Shown here in pieces: positions 34,974-44,102 of a DNA stretch of 64,000 nucleotides (position 1 is the first letter of the stretch; every line of letters starts with the position of its first letter). The position numbers and the translations under genes are program-made. The notes beneath the pieces were generated by a model. That model saw nothing but the letters and a program-made list of their open reading frames with translations. It searched no databases and was not told where the DNA came from. Source of the stretch: Clostridiaceae bacterium (GTDB taxonomy: Bacteria; Bacillota; Clostridia; Saccharofermentanales; Saccharofermentanaceae); contig JAAYCT010000008.1 in NCBI GenBank assembly GCA_012729635.1, forward strand, positions 111,197 through 175,196, written 5' to 3'.

Positions 34974-37714
34974 TGCTCCGGACCGCCGGGTTCGGAGACG
35001 GGCTCACCGGCGCTCCGATGCTCCGAAATTTCCGGAAATTCCTCCGCTTTACAAATCGCTTTCGCTGATTTTTCGGTTCTTCTTTTCCGGAGGAAAGAGT
35101 GAAGACACGTTAACGCAATCAACAGAAACACAGAAGCCAGAGACGACGCCAGTCCGTAATTCAATCCTTCCGGCACGTATTTCAGAAGAATTTCGTGACT
35201 GCCGGACTCCAGCGCGATTCCGCAGAAAGCGCCGGCAAGATTCAGGATCTCGGCCGGCTCTCCGTCCACCCACGCTTTCCATCCCTCGTCGTAGGTCATG
35301 GTCATCATCATTATGCCCGGCTCGCGAACATCGATCCGTCCCTGAACACGCGTCGTATCAAAGGATGTGATCTCCATTCCGGAGGATCCGAATCGATCAA
35401 TCATCCCGGAATACGCATCTTCGTCCACCGTATAACAGAAAATCGTTATTGACTTCGTTTTCTTACCGCTCCAGGTCAGTTTTGCCGAAACCAGCGAGTC
35501 GGAAATCACCCCGACATCGATAATCCGGTCGCTTCGGGCCGAAAGGTTGCGGATTTGGGTCTCCGAACTCTCCCCGTCCGGATCCCTGCCGGTAATCTGA
35601 ACACTGCAACTCTGTCCGGATGTCTCAAAAAGATATACGCGCTTGCCGACCGAATCTTTATTGAAAAGCAGCTCAATCGAGGCACTCTGAGCGTCCAAAT
35701 CCATATCGAAAATATACCCGGAAAAAGAATTGCCGCTTAAATACTCGGCATTTTCGAGTTCTCCGGTCACGATACTGTCCGGAACATAAACGGAATCGGC
35801 TCCGAGTGCATTCAGAAAATCATTGGTCGCGACAAATACGTTGGTCGTAGGAACGACTTCCATATCCAATATGTCCGACGAAACCATATAACCCAAGGGC
35901 AGAGCATCCGGGTTCCGAAAAATTCGTAAGCCCTGTTCGTTCTCCTCGGCCTGATCAAAGACGGAAGGGATCTCGGTGCTGGCTTCCAGATCCACCATGT
36001 ACCTTATTCCGAAAAGAGAAGCGGTTACTTCCGTCATTCCGTAATTGCGGAAGGAATTGATTTTGTTTGAATGAAACCCGAGATTCTTCATCAGTTTCAC
36101 CTGGGATTCTCTCGCGGTCGAGGAAAAAATCGAGAGCCCCTTCATGTCGTACAGTGCCGGCTCATTACAGATATACGCGGGGTATACTTCCGCCCGAACA
36201 AACGGACCGACTTCCGGGTCCGCTGCCTTCCGGTCCAGAAAAGCCCGTACCTCCGGCTCCTTTTTTCCGTAAAAATTCCAGCCCGTGAAGCCTTCATTCA
36301 TCGCGACAAGGCCCACGGTCAGCTGGGAAGCAACGATCAATTCGGCGATGATGGCTCCGAACAAGAGGTTTCTGAGCCAGACGGCACTTCGTCCGGAGCG
36401 AACCGTAATGCGAAGGATAACCGCGTATACGATGATGTACATCGCCGTTAACGCGATGGCCTGGTACCCCTCGGAGTCTCCGCCCAGTTTTTCGTAAAGG
36501 ACAATGTAGGAAAGCACGATAAATATCGATATCGTCAGGTCCGTGTTCGAAACGGATTTCAGGTTCCGAAGCGCGCGATAACCGACAAGAATCAGAAGAA
36601 AAGACATCAGAAACGCTTGTCGATAAGGGATCTGATTCGGGAAATGAAATCCGTGCCAGATGAAATTCAATATGCGGCTCGCAAAACTGAAGTACATGAT
36701 CAACAGAAGAACTCCGTATGAAATTTTTTCCTTCAAAGCAATCCTGGTGTTCAGAAAAAACAACAATACAAGAAGCAGGATCAGGACACCGCTGTAAACA
36801 TTGGCCATTCCGTCACGGATATTCGGGTTGGAGCCGAGAAACAGACGCGCGAAAAAGTCAAACATATCGTGCGTCAGGTTATAGTCCTTGGGGAAAGCGT
36901 CTCCGGTCGCGGATGCGTGACCGAGCGCGATATATGTGGGAATCAATAAAATACCCGCCATGCCTCCGCCGATCAGTGAATAAAGAGAAAATCGGCCGGC
37001 GGAAAAGAAAAAATTCGGTACGGTCTTCTTTTCGACCGCAGTAACATAACAGACCGGGGCGAACAGGACAAGAAAAACACAAACAAAGTACCCGGTAAAG
37101 AAGTTTGACCACAAGCAGAAAAAAAGCGAGATTGTATAAAGCATCGGTTTGCCGTCACGCATCAGCTTGCGCATCCCGAGCACAATCAGCGGCAAAAGGA
37201 CGACGGCATCCATCCACATGATATTCCAAAAATACGACAGAACCCATCCGCAAAGAGCGTACATGGAAGAAAACGCACTCAGGAAAAAGTCCTTGCGATT
37301 ATGGTCCATATCCCGAAGCAACATTGACATGAAAAGACCGGCAAGTCCGGCCCGGATGCATACGATCAGCGCAATCCCGTCCGCGACGAATTTCGTCGGA
37401 AAAATTAGAAGAATAAGATTCAGGGGACTGGCGGCGTAATTTGCGAATGTCGCGAGAAAGTTCGACCCGAGGCCGATATTCCATGAGTAAAAAAAACTGT
37501 CTCCGGAAAGAATTTTGTTCCGAACCTCAACCGCAAAGGGGGCATACTGATGATAGAGATCAACAGTCAGAATCATCTTCATTCCGAAAGGATGGACCTG
37601 CTGTACGATGAAAACCGCAAGCATCGCCAAAAAAGGGATCATAAAGGAAAGAAGCGTGAAAAGTGATTTTCGCCGAACAAACGTCCGCACACCGGCATAA
37701 ATAGGTTCAAACAT
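34970..37714 (-). CDS. YfhO-family membrane glycosyltransferase
   Basis: 914 residues, near the family's normal 850-900. GT-C fold with about 13 membrane segments; the first extracytoplasmic loop has TVDLYHQYAPFAVEVRNKILSG, with the acidic residue expected for catalysis, and WNIGLGSNFLATFANYAASPLN. The C-terminal region (about 530-850) is an extracellular beta-rich domain, with a last membrane segment LASSLASVFLLIALTCL near 870. The family adds sugars such as GlcNAc to teichoic acids or surface glycans from lipid-linked donors. TTAGGAGAG precedes ATG 37714. First gene of a three-gene operon. Confidence 0.87.
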   Translation of the reverse strand: MFEPIYAGVRTFVRRKSLFTLLSFMIPFLAMLAVFIVQQVHPFGMKMILTVDLYHQYAPFAVEVRNKILSGDSFFYSWNIGLGSNFLATFANYAASPLNLILLIFPTKFVADGIALIVCIRAGLAGLFMSMLLRDMDHNRKDFFLSAFSSMYALCGWVLSYFWNIMWMDAVVLLPLIVLGMRKLMRDGKPMLYTISLFFCLWSNFFTGYFVCVFLVLFAPVCYVTAVEKKTVPNFFFSAGRFSLYSLIGGGMAGILLIPTYIALGHASATGDAFPKDYNLTHDMFDFFARLFLGSNPNIRDGMANVYSGVLILLLVLLFFLNTRIALKEKISYGVLLLIMYFSFASRILNFIWHGFHFPNQIPYRQAFLMSFLLILVGYRALRNLKSVSNTDLTISIFIVLSYIVLYEKLGGDSEGYQAIALTAMYIIVYAVILRITVRSGRSAVWLRNLLFGAIIAELIVASQLTVGLVAMNEGFTGWNFYGKKEPEVRAFLDRKAADPEVGPFVRAEVYPAYICNEPALYDMKGLSIFSSTARESQVKLMKNLGFHSNKINSFRNYGMTEVTASLFGIRYMVDLEASTEIPSVFDQAEENEQGLRIFRNPDALPLGYMVSSDILDMEVVPTTNVFVATNDFLNALGADSVYVPDSIVTGELENAEYLSGNSFSGYIFDMDLDAQSASIELLFNKDSVGKRVYLFETSGQSCSVQITGRDPDGESSETQIRNLSARSDRIIDVGVISDSLVSAKLTWSGKKTKSITIFCYTVDEDAYSGMIDRFGSSGMEITSFDTTRVQGRIDVREPGIMMMTMTYDEGWKAWVDGEPAEILNLAGAFCGIALESGSHEILLKYVPEGLNYGLASSLASVFLLIALTCLHSFLRKRRTEKSAKAICKAEEFPEISEHRSAGEPVSEPGGPEQ

Positions 37715-37879
37715 TTATTTCTCTCCTAAATATACAAATCTTTCGCGATCCGGAAATTTTGGCCGCTCGATTCATATTTTACCACACCCGGGCAAGTCCG
37801 GCGGCGTTTTATTCCGAACGGGTTTGTGCTAGAGTGAAGTTAATACCGGATTACATAATACCGATTGGAGAACCCGAAA

Positions 37880-38800
37880 ATGCCTCGAAAGCTCCGGATC
37901 AAAATCATCGCAAATCCTCTTTCGGGCAGACAGACCAACCTGGAATTGGTTTATGAGCTTCTCGCTCATCTTTCGGACGCTCAGTCGCTCCTGCGGTCGG
38001 ATATTTTTTTCGTCGGAGGAGAGATCCATGCGGATCAAATCGCGGAAGAAACCGATCCTATGCAGTATGATCTGATTCTGTCGGTCGGCGGAGACGGAAC
38101 CGCGCACGCAACGGTAAACGGAATGATGCGCGGAGGCATTTCACTGCCGCTTGCCATTTACGGGGGCGGAACGGTCAATGATTTTGCGAACGCAATGGAC
38201 ATCCCTTCCGATCCGTTATCTTTTTCCAAAATGCTCACTGATTTTCATACAACGGATATTGATGTCGGACAGGTCGGAGATCTCTATTTTTTGAATGTCC
38301 TCGCCGGCGGACTGATGACCGATGTCGCCTACAAGGTGCCTGCCGACTCGAAGGCGGCGCTCGGGAAGCTCGCTTACTGGATTGAGGGTGCCCTTTCATT
38401 GCCGGCCGGTATTCACGAGGGCTTCCCCGTTCGATTTGAATGCAATGATACCTGCTTTGACAGTGAAGCCCTGCTTTTCCTGATTTCGAACAGTCCGAAT
38501 GTCGGAGGATTCAAAAATCTGCTGCCTCAGGCACGACCGGATGACGGGCTTCTGGATGTTTTCATCATTTCCCGGCTCACACAGGGCGCGGTTCTTCCGT
38601 TCATCGGAAAAGCGCTGACCGGAGACTTGTTTCGTCACGATAATGTTTTCTATTTTCAGACCGGAAATCTTCGGATTTCGTCCAAACAAGACCGGGCGGT
38701 CCGACTTGATTTGGACGGAGAAGAAGGTCCGGAGCTCCCCGCTTCGGTGCGATGCGTCCCCCGAGCCTTGTCGCTGATTGTGCCTTGCGGCGAAAAGTAG
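37880..38800 (+). CDS. Diacylglycerol/sphingosine kinase-family lipid kinase
   Basis: 306 residues from ATG 37880 (GGAG nine bases upstream; a TTG five codons earlier precedes it). Phosphorylates diacylglycerol or related lipids at the membrane. Seen: KIIANPLSGR, the nucleotide-binding SVGGDGTAHATVNGM, and YGGGTVNDFANAM, then the DDGLLDVFIISR sheet of YegS/DgkB proteins. Soluble DgkB-type enzymes recycle diacylglycerol released during lipoteichoic acid synthesis, which suits the YfhO genes next to it, read in the opposite direction. The membrane-anchored foldase-like gene follows 36 bases later. Confidence 0.88.
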   Translation: MPRKLRIKIIANPLSGRQTNLELVYELLAHLSDAQSLLRSDIFFVGGEIHADQIAEETDPMQYDLILSVGGDGTAHATVNGMMRGGISLPLAIYGGGTVNDFANAMDIPSDPLSFSKMLTDFHTTDIDVGQVGDLYFLNVLAGGLMTDVAYKVPADSKAALGKLAYWIEGALSLPAGIHEGFPVRFECNDTCFDSEALLFLISNSPNVGGFKNLLPQARPDDGLLDVFIISRLTQGAVLPFIGKALTGDLFRHDNVFYFQTGNLRISSKQDRAVRLDLDGEEGPELPASVRCVPRALSLIVPCGEK

Positions 38801-38836
38801 TATATTTATGGGTGTTTTGAGGAGGTTAATCTTTCC

Positions 38837-40672
38837 ATGAAAAAGAGAACACCCGCTCCGGAGAAGGATCCATCCGGTAATACCGATGAACCCATGAAGC
38901 TCCGAAGACCCGGTAACATACCGTTAAGCACGGAGTCGGATGAATCGGTCTCCGAGCCCGTTATTCCGGAGGAAACGAGCTCCGATGAGCCGAAACCGAC
39001 GACCGGAGACGATATATCGGAAAATTCCGGGCCAACGAATATCGATGAGACCCCCGAGGAATCCGAGTCTGCGGTCGGAAAAGACGAAGAGCAAACGGAT
39101 CCGTCCGGGACAACGGACGACGTGCCGACCCTGCCGTTTTTCTCCGAGGACCCGTCTCTTTTTCGGGACTCCGATGATTTGATATTTCCGGAAACAGTTT
39201 CCGATGACCCGGACATTCAGGACATTTCCGCCGTTCGCATCCGAAAAGGAAATACCGTTTTCGAGCCGAGGGTCCGAAAATTTTCCTGGCTGAAGCCGCG
39301 TCATATCATCACCCCGCTCGTCGCGCTCGCCGTCGTTTTGCTTTTCATTTTTGTATTGGCAATCGGGAATCAAAACGAGCGCGCCGCGAGCCCTCTGCTG
39401 ATCCGCGGAATCGCGGTCCCGAACGATGAATTCAGTTTCATGTATCATTATGTTTTGCTCGAAAACGGAATCGACATTCTTTCCGACTCTTCCCGGGAAT
39501 TTCTCGCAAGCTCGCCGGAGAACGGATTCGAGACATACCGTGATTTTTTTCTGGACATGACCGCTAAGGAGATGCAGACAACCGCGATTCTTTATGATGA
39601 CGCAATCGCCCGCGGGTATTCGATCGAACAGACGCATTATGACCGCGCGCGCGATTATCTCGATTGGATCACTCAAAGAGCGGCCGCAATCTCCGTCGAT
39701 ACCGAAACATATATCATAGGAGCGTTCGGTAAAAACGTCACGTCCGAAACCATCCGGACCGTACTCGCCCGGAAGTATTTCGCGGAGGATTACGCATACG
39801 GTCCGAAACTGGAAGAGCTTCGGGCGTCCGATGACCAGGCGGAGGAAGCCTATCTGACCTCGCCGAATCAGTATGATCAGGTGTCCTACCGCCTGCTTCG
39901 CATCGTTTTCGAGGATAAAGAACCCAGTTATATCGCGACCGCGCATCTTCACGCCAGAGAAATCATCGAAAAGATCGGGCACGACCAAAGCAAGTTCGAA
40001 ACCGTCGCGGCGGAATACTTTTCCGGCGAGGATAAGGATCGTCTTCTTCAGCCGGATTCAACGCTGATTTACGGGACCCGCTTTTCTCAAATCGAGGATC
40101 CGGAATGGCGCGTATGGCTTTTCGATCCGGAACGCAGGCCCGGTGATTGCATTATCTATGAGGACGGGGACGGCTTCCCTATCCTGATTTGTTTCTCGAA
40201 AAGAGAGCGTCAAACCGAGCCTCTCCGAGACATTCGAATCGTATATATGCGCCGGGAAGACTTGGATAACGGCATTTCCGGAATCCCCGAATCCGAAATT
40301 GTCCCGCAGTCCAGGATCCTGCTTCATTCGATCTCCGACGAAGCATCCCTGATTGCGCTGGAAACCGAATATAAGGAGTGGTTCGCGGAAGGAATTCTCT
40401 CGTTCGCGAACAGTACCGACACCTATCGCGGAAAGCTGAATCCTGCGTTCGACAGCTGGATTTTCGATCCGGACCGAAAGTCCGGAAACACGACGACCAT
40501 CACGGTCGAAGACGGAATTGCGATCCTGTTCTTCGTGTCCGTTTCCGATAATCCGGAATGGTTTGACCGTGTAAACACATTTATACGAATGAACAATTTT
40601 GAGGAATTCCTTTTCGCCAAGCAGGAAGAATATCCCTGCAAATTCAATGAATTGGGTCTGAAGGACATCTGA
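38837..40672 (+). CDS. Membrane-anchored SurA/PrsA-like protein
   Basis: 611 residues. The first 155 are disordered and very acidic (Asp/Glu/Ser/Pro), then a basic stop and one membrane segment (about 158-178). Outside, the domain at about 190-320 resembles the SurA/PrsA chaperone core (FSFMYHYVLLENGIDIL, YDDAIARGYSIEQ), and two later modules (QVSYRLLRIVF ... EKIGHDQSKFETVAAEYF and DIRIVYMRREDLD ... FDSWIFDP) look like parvulin-type isomerase units, with the usual active residues not clear. A foldase or chaperone for exported proteins is likely. AGGAGG lies before ATG 38837. Confidence 0.68.
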   Translation: MKKRTPAPEKDPSGNTDEPMKLRRPGNIPLSTESDESVSEPVIPEETSSDEPKPTTGDDISENSGPTNIDETPEESESAVGKDEEQTDPSGTTDDVPTLPFFSEDPSLFRDSDDLIFPETVSDDPDIQDISAVRIRKGNTVFEPRVRKFSWLKPRHIITPLVALAVVLLFIFVLAIGNQNERAASPLLIRGIAVPNDEFSFMYHYVLLENGIDILSDSSREFLASSPENGFETYRDFFLDMTAKEMQTTAILYDDAIARGYSIEQTHYDRARDYLDWITQRAAAISVDTETYIIGAFGKNVTSETIRTVLARKYFAEDYAYGPKLEELRASDDQAEEAYLTSPNQYDQVSYRLLRIVFEDKEPSYIATAHLHAREIIEKIGHDQSKFETVAAEYFSGEDKDRLLQPDSTLIYGTRFSQIEDPEWRVWLFDPERRPGDCIIYEDGDGFPILICFSKRERQTEPLRDIRIVYMRREDLDNGISGIPESEIVPQSRILLHSISDEASLIALETEYKEWFAEGILSFANSTDTYRGKLNPAFDSWIFDPDRKSGNTTTITVEDGIAILFFVSVSDNPEWFDRVNTFIRMNNFEEFLFAKQEEYPCKFNELGLKDI

Positions 40673-40702
40673 TTCCGAATCCGCATGCCGATCAAAAAGA
40701 AA

Positions 40703-40741
40703 CCGCCCGATCCGTATCCGCATAACGGATCCACCGGGCGG
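40703..40741. terminator. Bidirectional terminator
   Basis: Outer arms CCGCCCG (40703-40709) and CGGGCGG (40735-40741) enclose an inner ATCCGT / ACGGAT pairing. TTTCTT follows on the right and, read leftward, TTTCTTTTT. It ends both the foldase-like gene and the leftward HtrA operon. Confidence 0.85.
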
Positions 40742-40762
40742 CTTTCTTAAGCAAAAAAAGCA

Positions 40763-40876
40763 TCAAAGATCGTTCAGCACTGCGAACACAAACGAAATCA
40801 GAACGGTCGAGACCATCAAAAGAGCAAGAATCAACGCAATAATCTTGAATATGCCGGAGCGATTCATCGGGCTCAT
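40763..40876 (-). CDS. 37-residue single-pass membrane peptide downstream of htrA
   Basis: Very short gene: ATG 40876-40874 overlaps the htrA-like stop codon as ATGA, and TGA is at 40765-40763, 22 bases before the shared terminator. The product opens MSPMNRSGIFKIIALILALL and continues as one hydrophobic helix, ending VLNDL. Basic residues lie before the helix, so the N-terminus should face the cytoplasm. The exact stop/start overlap, reading direction and terminator position support real translation. A regulator or partner of the HtrA protease is a reasonable guess; no homologue is recognised. Confidence 0.7.
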   Translation of the reverse strand: MSPMNRSGIFKIIALILALLMVSTVLISFVFAVLNDL

Positions 40877-42132
40877 GATAATTTTCCCTCCCCCAAAATC
40901 AGAGTAACGGTTATCGTTGTTCCGTCACGGTAGACGGTCATCTTCATCTCGTCCCCAACCGCCAGGGCATCTCTCATCATTAAAAGTTGGTCCGTCGTCT
41001 CTGTTTTCTCGTCGTTAACGTGCGTGATAATGTCCTCCGGCTTCAGCCCCGCTTTGTCCGCCGGTCCGTCCTTTGTCACTTCCCGGACGAAAAGCCCTAC
41101 CGGCCAATTGAACTGATCCGCCGTCGAAGCATCAATCGAAACCACCACCACGCCGAGGATGGGTCTTCCGGACACATAGCCTTTGTTAATCAGTTCTTCA
41201 ACAACCGATTTCACATCATTGATCGGGATCGCAAATCCGATCCCCTCGGCACTTGTTATTTTCGCGTTGGTCACACCGATCACTTCTCCGTATGAATTCA
41301 CGAGCGGTCCGCCCGAGTTCCCGTTATTGATCGACGCATCTGTTTGGATCAGACGAAACGTAGTGGATTCGATCAGAATATCCCTGTTGAGTGCACTGAT
41401 TACGCCGGCCGTAACCGTCCCCGCAAACTCTCCGAAGGGATTTCCGATCGCTACCGCCAGCTCCCCGACCTGAAGAAGATCCGAGTCGCCCAGGACAACG
41501 CTTGCAAAGGATTCGTCCGAGCTGATTTTCAGCACGGCAATGTCCATCTTGCTGTCGGTTCCGATCACCTCGGCAGGCAAAGCCTCGCTGTAGCCCGGAA
41601 CGACAACAGAGACACTTGACGCGCCCGCAATCACGTGATAGTTGGTGATGACATACCCGTCTTCCGAAATGATAAAGCCCGATCCGGAAGCCTCGTATAA
41701 CGAGTCTTCCGCGAAGTCTCCGAAGTATATTTCCGCAATGACCGACACCGTCGCCGGACTGACCTTGGAAGCGATTCCGATTGTGCTCATCGCCTTACGA
41801 TTCCCCGCATCCGGCAATTTCGAAGCATCTTCCAGTGAAAAATGCTTCCCGTCCGATTCGGCCGGAACCGTCGGAATTAAACCCTCCGTGTTTTGAGGTT
41901 CCGTTTTGTTTGTTTCCCCGGACGGATTCACCTCGGATTGGTTCTTGCCGGGAGCAAGGAATTGTCCGCTCAAAAATACACCGGCGATAATCGATAGGAT
42001 CATAAGTACCGATACAATCGGTACGACAATCGCGATAACGACCTTTCCGGACGAACGTTTTTTTTCGTTGTCGCTCTTTAACGCATCCGGCGAAACGCCC
42101 GAATCATAAAAAGAATTATTTTCGTTACGCAT
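40873..42132 (-). CDS. htrA: HtrA/DegP-like membrane serine protease with PDZ domain
   Basis: 419 residues from ATG 42132 (GGAGG 11 bases upstream; an in-frame GTG lies inside that site). A cytoplasmic lead and membrane segment (VVIAIVVPIVSVLMILSIIAG) are followed by a trypsin-like domain with the triad His in VITNYHVIAG (about 166), Asp in KMDIAVLK (197) and Ser in GNSGGPL (273). A PDZ domain (about 320-415) with VGLFVREVTKDGPADKAGLKPEDII follows. Degrades or refolds damaged exported proteins in heat or secretion stress. Fourth gene of the Nudix-yigZ operon. Confidence 0.94.
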   Translation of the reverse strand: MRNENNSFYDSGVSPDALKSDNEKKRSSGKVVIAIVVPIVSVLMILSIIAGVFLSGQFLAPGKNQSEVNPSGETNKTEPQNTEGLIPTVPAESDGKHFSLEDASKLPDAGNRKAMSTIGIASKVSPATVSVIAEIYFGDFAEDSLYEASGSGFIISEDGYVITNYHVIAGASSVSVVVPGYSEALPAEVIGTDSKMDIAVLKISSDESFASVVLGDSDLLQVGELAVAIGNPFGEFAGTVTAGVISALNRDILIESTTFRLIQTDASINNGNSGGPLVNSYGEVIGVTNAKITSAEGIGFAIPINDVKSVVEELINKGYVSGRPILGVVVVSIDASTADQFNWPVGLFVREVTKDGPADKAGLKPEDIITHVNDEKTETTDQLLMMRDALAVGDEMKMTVYRDGTTITVTLILGEGKLS

Positions 42133-42221
42133 TGTGAAACGCACCTCCGTTTTCGTTTATTCTCAAAGTAAAACTATTTTACCGCAAATCCGGGCATTTT
42201 TCCGAGGAAAATTGCGGCATT

Positions 42222-42548
42222 TTACTCCCGATCGGAATCGTCCCCGTCCTCGGCGCGGCACTCGATCCGATCTCTCGGACAGCGGTTGCGGGCCCATACA
42301 GCCATCAGCATCAGCACAAGCGCAATCGGAACGATAATCGCGGAAATAAACAAAACGATGCTCAGACCGATCCGCGGAGTATCGGACGCCGATTTTTGCA
42401 TATAAAGAATGAAGGCGTAGACAGCGGAAGCAAACGCGACCAACGCCATCTTAACGATTCGGCGAGTCAGCACTGCCCGGACGCCCGTTTTGGATTCTGC
42501 CCTCTTATTCGTTCGATGGATAAAAAAATCGTTGATTCCTTCATTCAT
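42222..42548 (-). CDS. Small two-helix membrane protein
   Basis: 108 residues. Charged N-terminus, two membrane segments (ALVAFASAVYAFILYM and IGLSIVLFISAIIVPIALVLMLMAVW) and an acidic, arginine-rich C-terminal tail. Its start overlaps the yigZ stop by eight bases, which supports translation. No family recognised. Confidence 0.6.
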   Translation of the reverse strand: MNEGINDFFIHRTNKRAESKTGVRAVLTRRIVKMALVAFASAVYAFILYMQKSASDTPRIGLSIVLFISAIIVPIALVLMLMAVWARNRCPRDRIECRAEDGDDSDRE

Positions 42549-43197
42549 TCCGTGTTTCTCCGACCCTTTCGACGATCATCTCCGCGTCCTCGACAAAAAC
42601 CGGCGTCGACCTTCCCGAAGTATGATCCGAGCATATTTGAGCCAATCGGTCTTCGCTGTTCTTCGGACATAATATTTGTATAACCGGGCAGTCCCGGTAC
42701 ATCACGCGATCAACGGGAAACCCTTCCTTTTCCAAAACATATTTCAGACGCTCAAAAAGAGGGAATTCAACCCTTATCTCATATCGTGCCGCAGCTGCAA
42801 ACACACAAGGAACGGCTTCACGAACCGCTTCGGCCGCAACTTCACCGTATGCCCGCGCCAAGCCCCCGGTCCCCAGCTGCGTTCCGCCGAAATACCGGGT
42901 CACCACGACAATCGCATCTTCGATCCCGTTTTTTCGAAGCACGTCCAGAACCGGAAGTCCGGCCGTGCCGGAAGGCTCTTTATCGTCACTGTACTTTTGC
43001 ATGATCTCTTCACGCGAAACTCTCCAGGCATACACATGGTGTGTCGCATCCGGATAACGTTTGCGGATCTCATCCATACGAATCCGAGCCTCTTCCGCGG
43101 ACGCAAGGGGTCCCGCTTCGGCGATAAACACGGATTTTTTAACAGTCAGCCTCGTTTCCGCAATCTGCGAAAGTGAAATCCAGCGCTCACGACGCAA
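42541..43197 (-). CDS. yigZ: YigZ/IMPACT-family protein (UPF0029)
   Basis: 218 residues from a TTG at 43197, directly after the Nudix stop codon and nine bases from AAGGAG; no ATG is available before the conserved part. Seen: KKSVFIAEAGPLASAEEA, ATHHVYAW, YSDDKEPSGTAGLPVLDVL and VVVTRYFGGTQLGTGGLARAYG, the family signature. A C-terminal ferredoxin-like domain follows. Eukaryotic IMPACT regulates GCN2; the bacterial role is uncertain but linked to translation or proline dipeptidase regions. Confidence 0.93.
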   Translation of the reverse strand: MRRERWISLSQIAETRLTVKKSVFIAEAGPLASAEEARIRMDEIRKRYPDATHHVYAWRVSREEIMQKYSDDKEPSGTAGLPVLDVLRKNGIEDAIVVVTRYFGGTQLGTGGLARAYGEVAAEAVREAVPCVFAAAARYEIRVEFPLFERLKYVLEKEGFPVDRVMYRDCPVIQILCPKNSEDRLAQICSDHTSGRSTPVFVEDAEMIVERVGETRNE

Positions 43198-43611
43198 TCA
43201 GACCAGCTCCTTGTAGCGCTGATAGGACATCATCAAAAGGGATTTATCCTGACTGTATGTTACCTTCTCAAGCGCCTCGCGTACCGGAAAAAATTTGCCG
43301 TCCGAAAAATTCTGAGACGGATTGGGTGTTACCTTCGCACTCTCGGCCTGCATAATATACCAGACAATTTTGTTGCATACCGGCTTCTGGCGGGTGATGG
43401 AATAAAATTCGTAATTCGTTCTACCGGCCGGAGACAGAATCCGTGCCTTAACGCCGGCTTCGTACGAAACTCGTTCCAAAGCAACGTCGTCGGGTTTCTC
43501 AACCGATCGAATCACGCCTTTCGGAAAGCACCATTCGTCCTTCTCGTTCTTTAAAAGAAGCACCGTATCTTCATAGAACACAACGCCTCCCGAGCAATTT
43601 CGAACCAGCAT
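43198..43611 (-). CDS. Nudix-fold protein with altered Nudix box
   Basis: 137 residues from ATG 43611 (GGAGG eight bases upstream; frame open 5 codons further). The fold is clear from SGGVVFYEDTVLLLKNEKDEWCFPKGVI and the later WYIMQAES and FFPVREALEKVTY. The catalytic box, normally G-x5-E-x7-REUxEExGU, reads GVIRSVEKPDDVALERVSYEAGV: Arg-Glu is swapped to Glu-Arg and the first Glu of the EE pair is Tyr. Hydrolase activity is therefore doubtful or shifted. First gene of a five-gene leftward operon. Confidence 0.83.
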   Translation of the reverse strand: MLVRNCSGGVVFYEDTVLLLKNEKDEWCFPKGVIRSVEKPDDVALERVSYEAGVKARILSPAGRTNYEFYSITRQKPVCNKIVWYIMQAESAKVTPNPSQNFSDGKFFPVREALEKVTYSQDKSLLMMSYQRYKELV

Positions 43612-43626
43612 ATCATCGCCCTCCAT

Positions 43627-44102
43627 GCAGAAATTCTGACAACAGAATTATTGTACCATGCTATATGACGAAATCCAACAAAGCGTTCGGAAGGGCGCTT
43701 CACCTCTTTCCCGAAAAGCGTTGCATTCGGGATTGTCGCACGACGAGCAACGGTTGCCTCCGCCGGGTCGCGCGTACCGGCAAAATCGGCGAAATGACGC
43801 CGTTTGCCGGTATTTTTAGCTTTTCGGGCGGCGCGGATACCGGCAAATTCGCGAAAAGTGGCCCGTTTGCCGGTATTTTCCGTCAGAAGGAGTCTCACGG
43901 GACACCGCGTTGATTTCAATTCGAAATGTATAGAGCGTTAAAAATAATCTGGTCTTGGTACCACGGAAAGTTTCGTTTTCCCGTGTTTCACGGAATGAGG
44001 CGAAGAGCTCACGCCGACTTCCTCTTGTTGACCGGATTTTGTTCCGATATAATGAGGAATGACTCTATCATTCATAAAGGTTGTCCAGTCAGAGGTTAAC
44101 GG
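43627..44102. other. Repeat-bearing gap upstream of the glycoside hydrolase gene
   Basis: About 475 bases with no convincing gene. Contains the hairpin pair at 43775-43875. Some frames give repetitive arginine-rich peptides, an effect of the repeats. The region right of 43,920 is AT-richer and should hold the promoter of the gene at 44103. Confidence 0.5.
43775..43875. repeat. Two 38-bp hairpin elements, 63 bp apart
   Basis: Each element has ten-base arms TACCGGCAAA / TTTGCCGGTA (43775-43812 and 43838-43875) separated by 18 variable bases; a TTTCGGGCGGCGCGGA spacer lies between them. The spacer and the second left arm match, inverted, the stretch 12171-12210. Confidence 0.85.

Noticed and set aside
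38924..39988. 354-codon frame antisense to the foldase-like gene
   Set aside because: Basic, low-complexity translation typical of an antisense shadow of an acidic protein.
40703..40741. Riboswitch or small RNA between the foldase-like gene and htrA operon
   Set aside because: The structure is fully explained as a bidirectional terminator.
43551..43919. 122-codon arginine-rich frame with repeated FADFAGTR-like peptide
   Set aside because: Translation of the hairpin repeat elements; overlaps the start of the Nudix gene and has no start signal.
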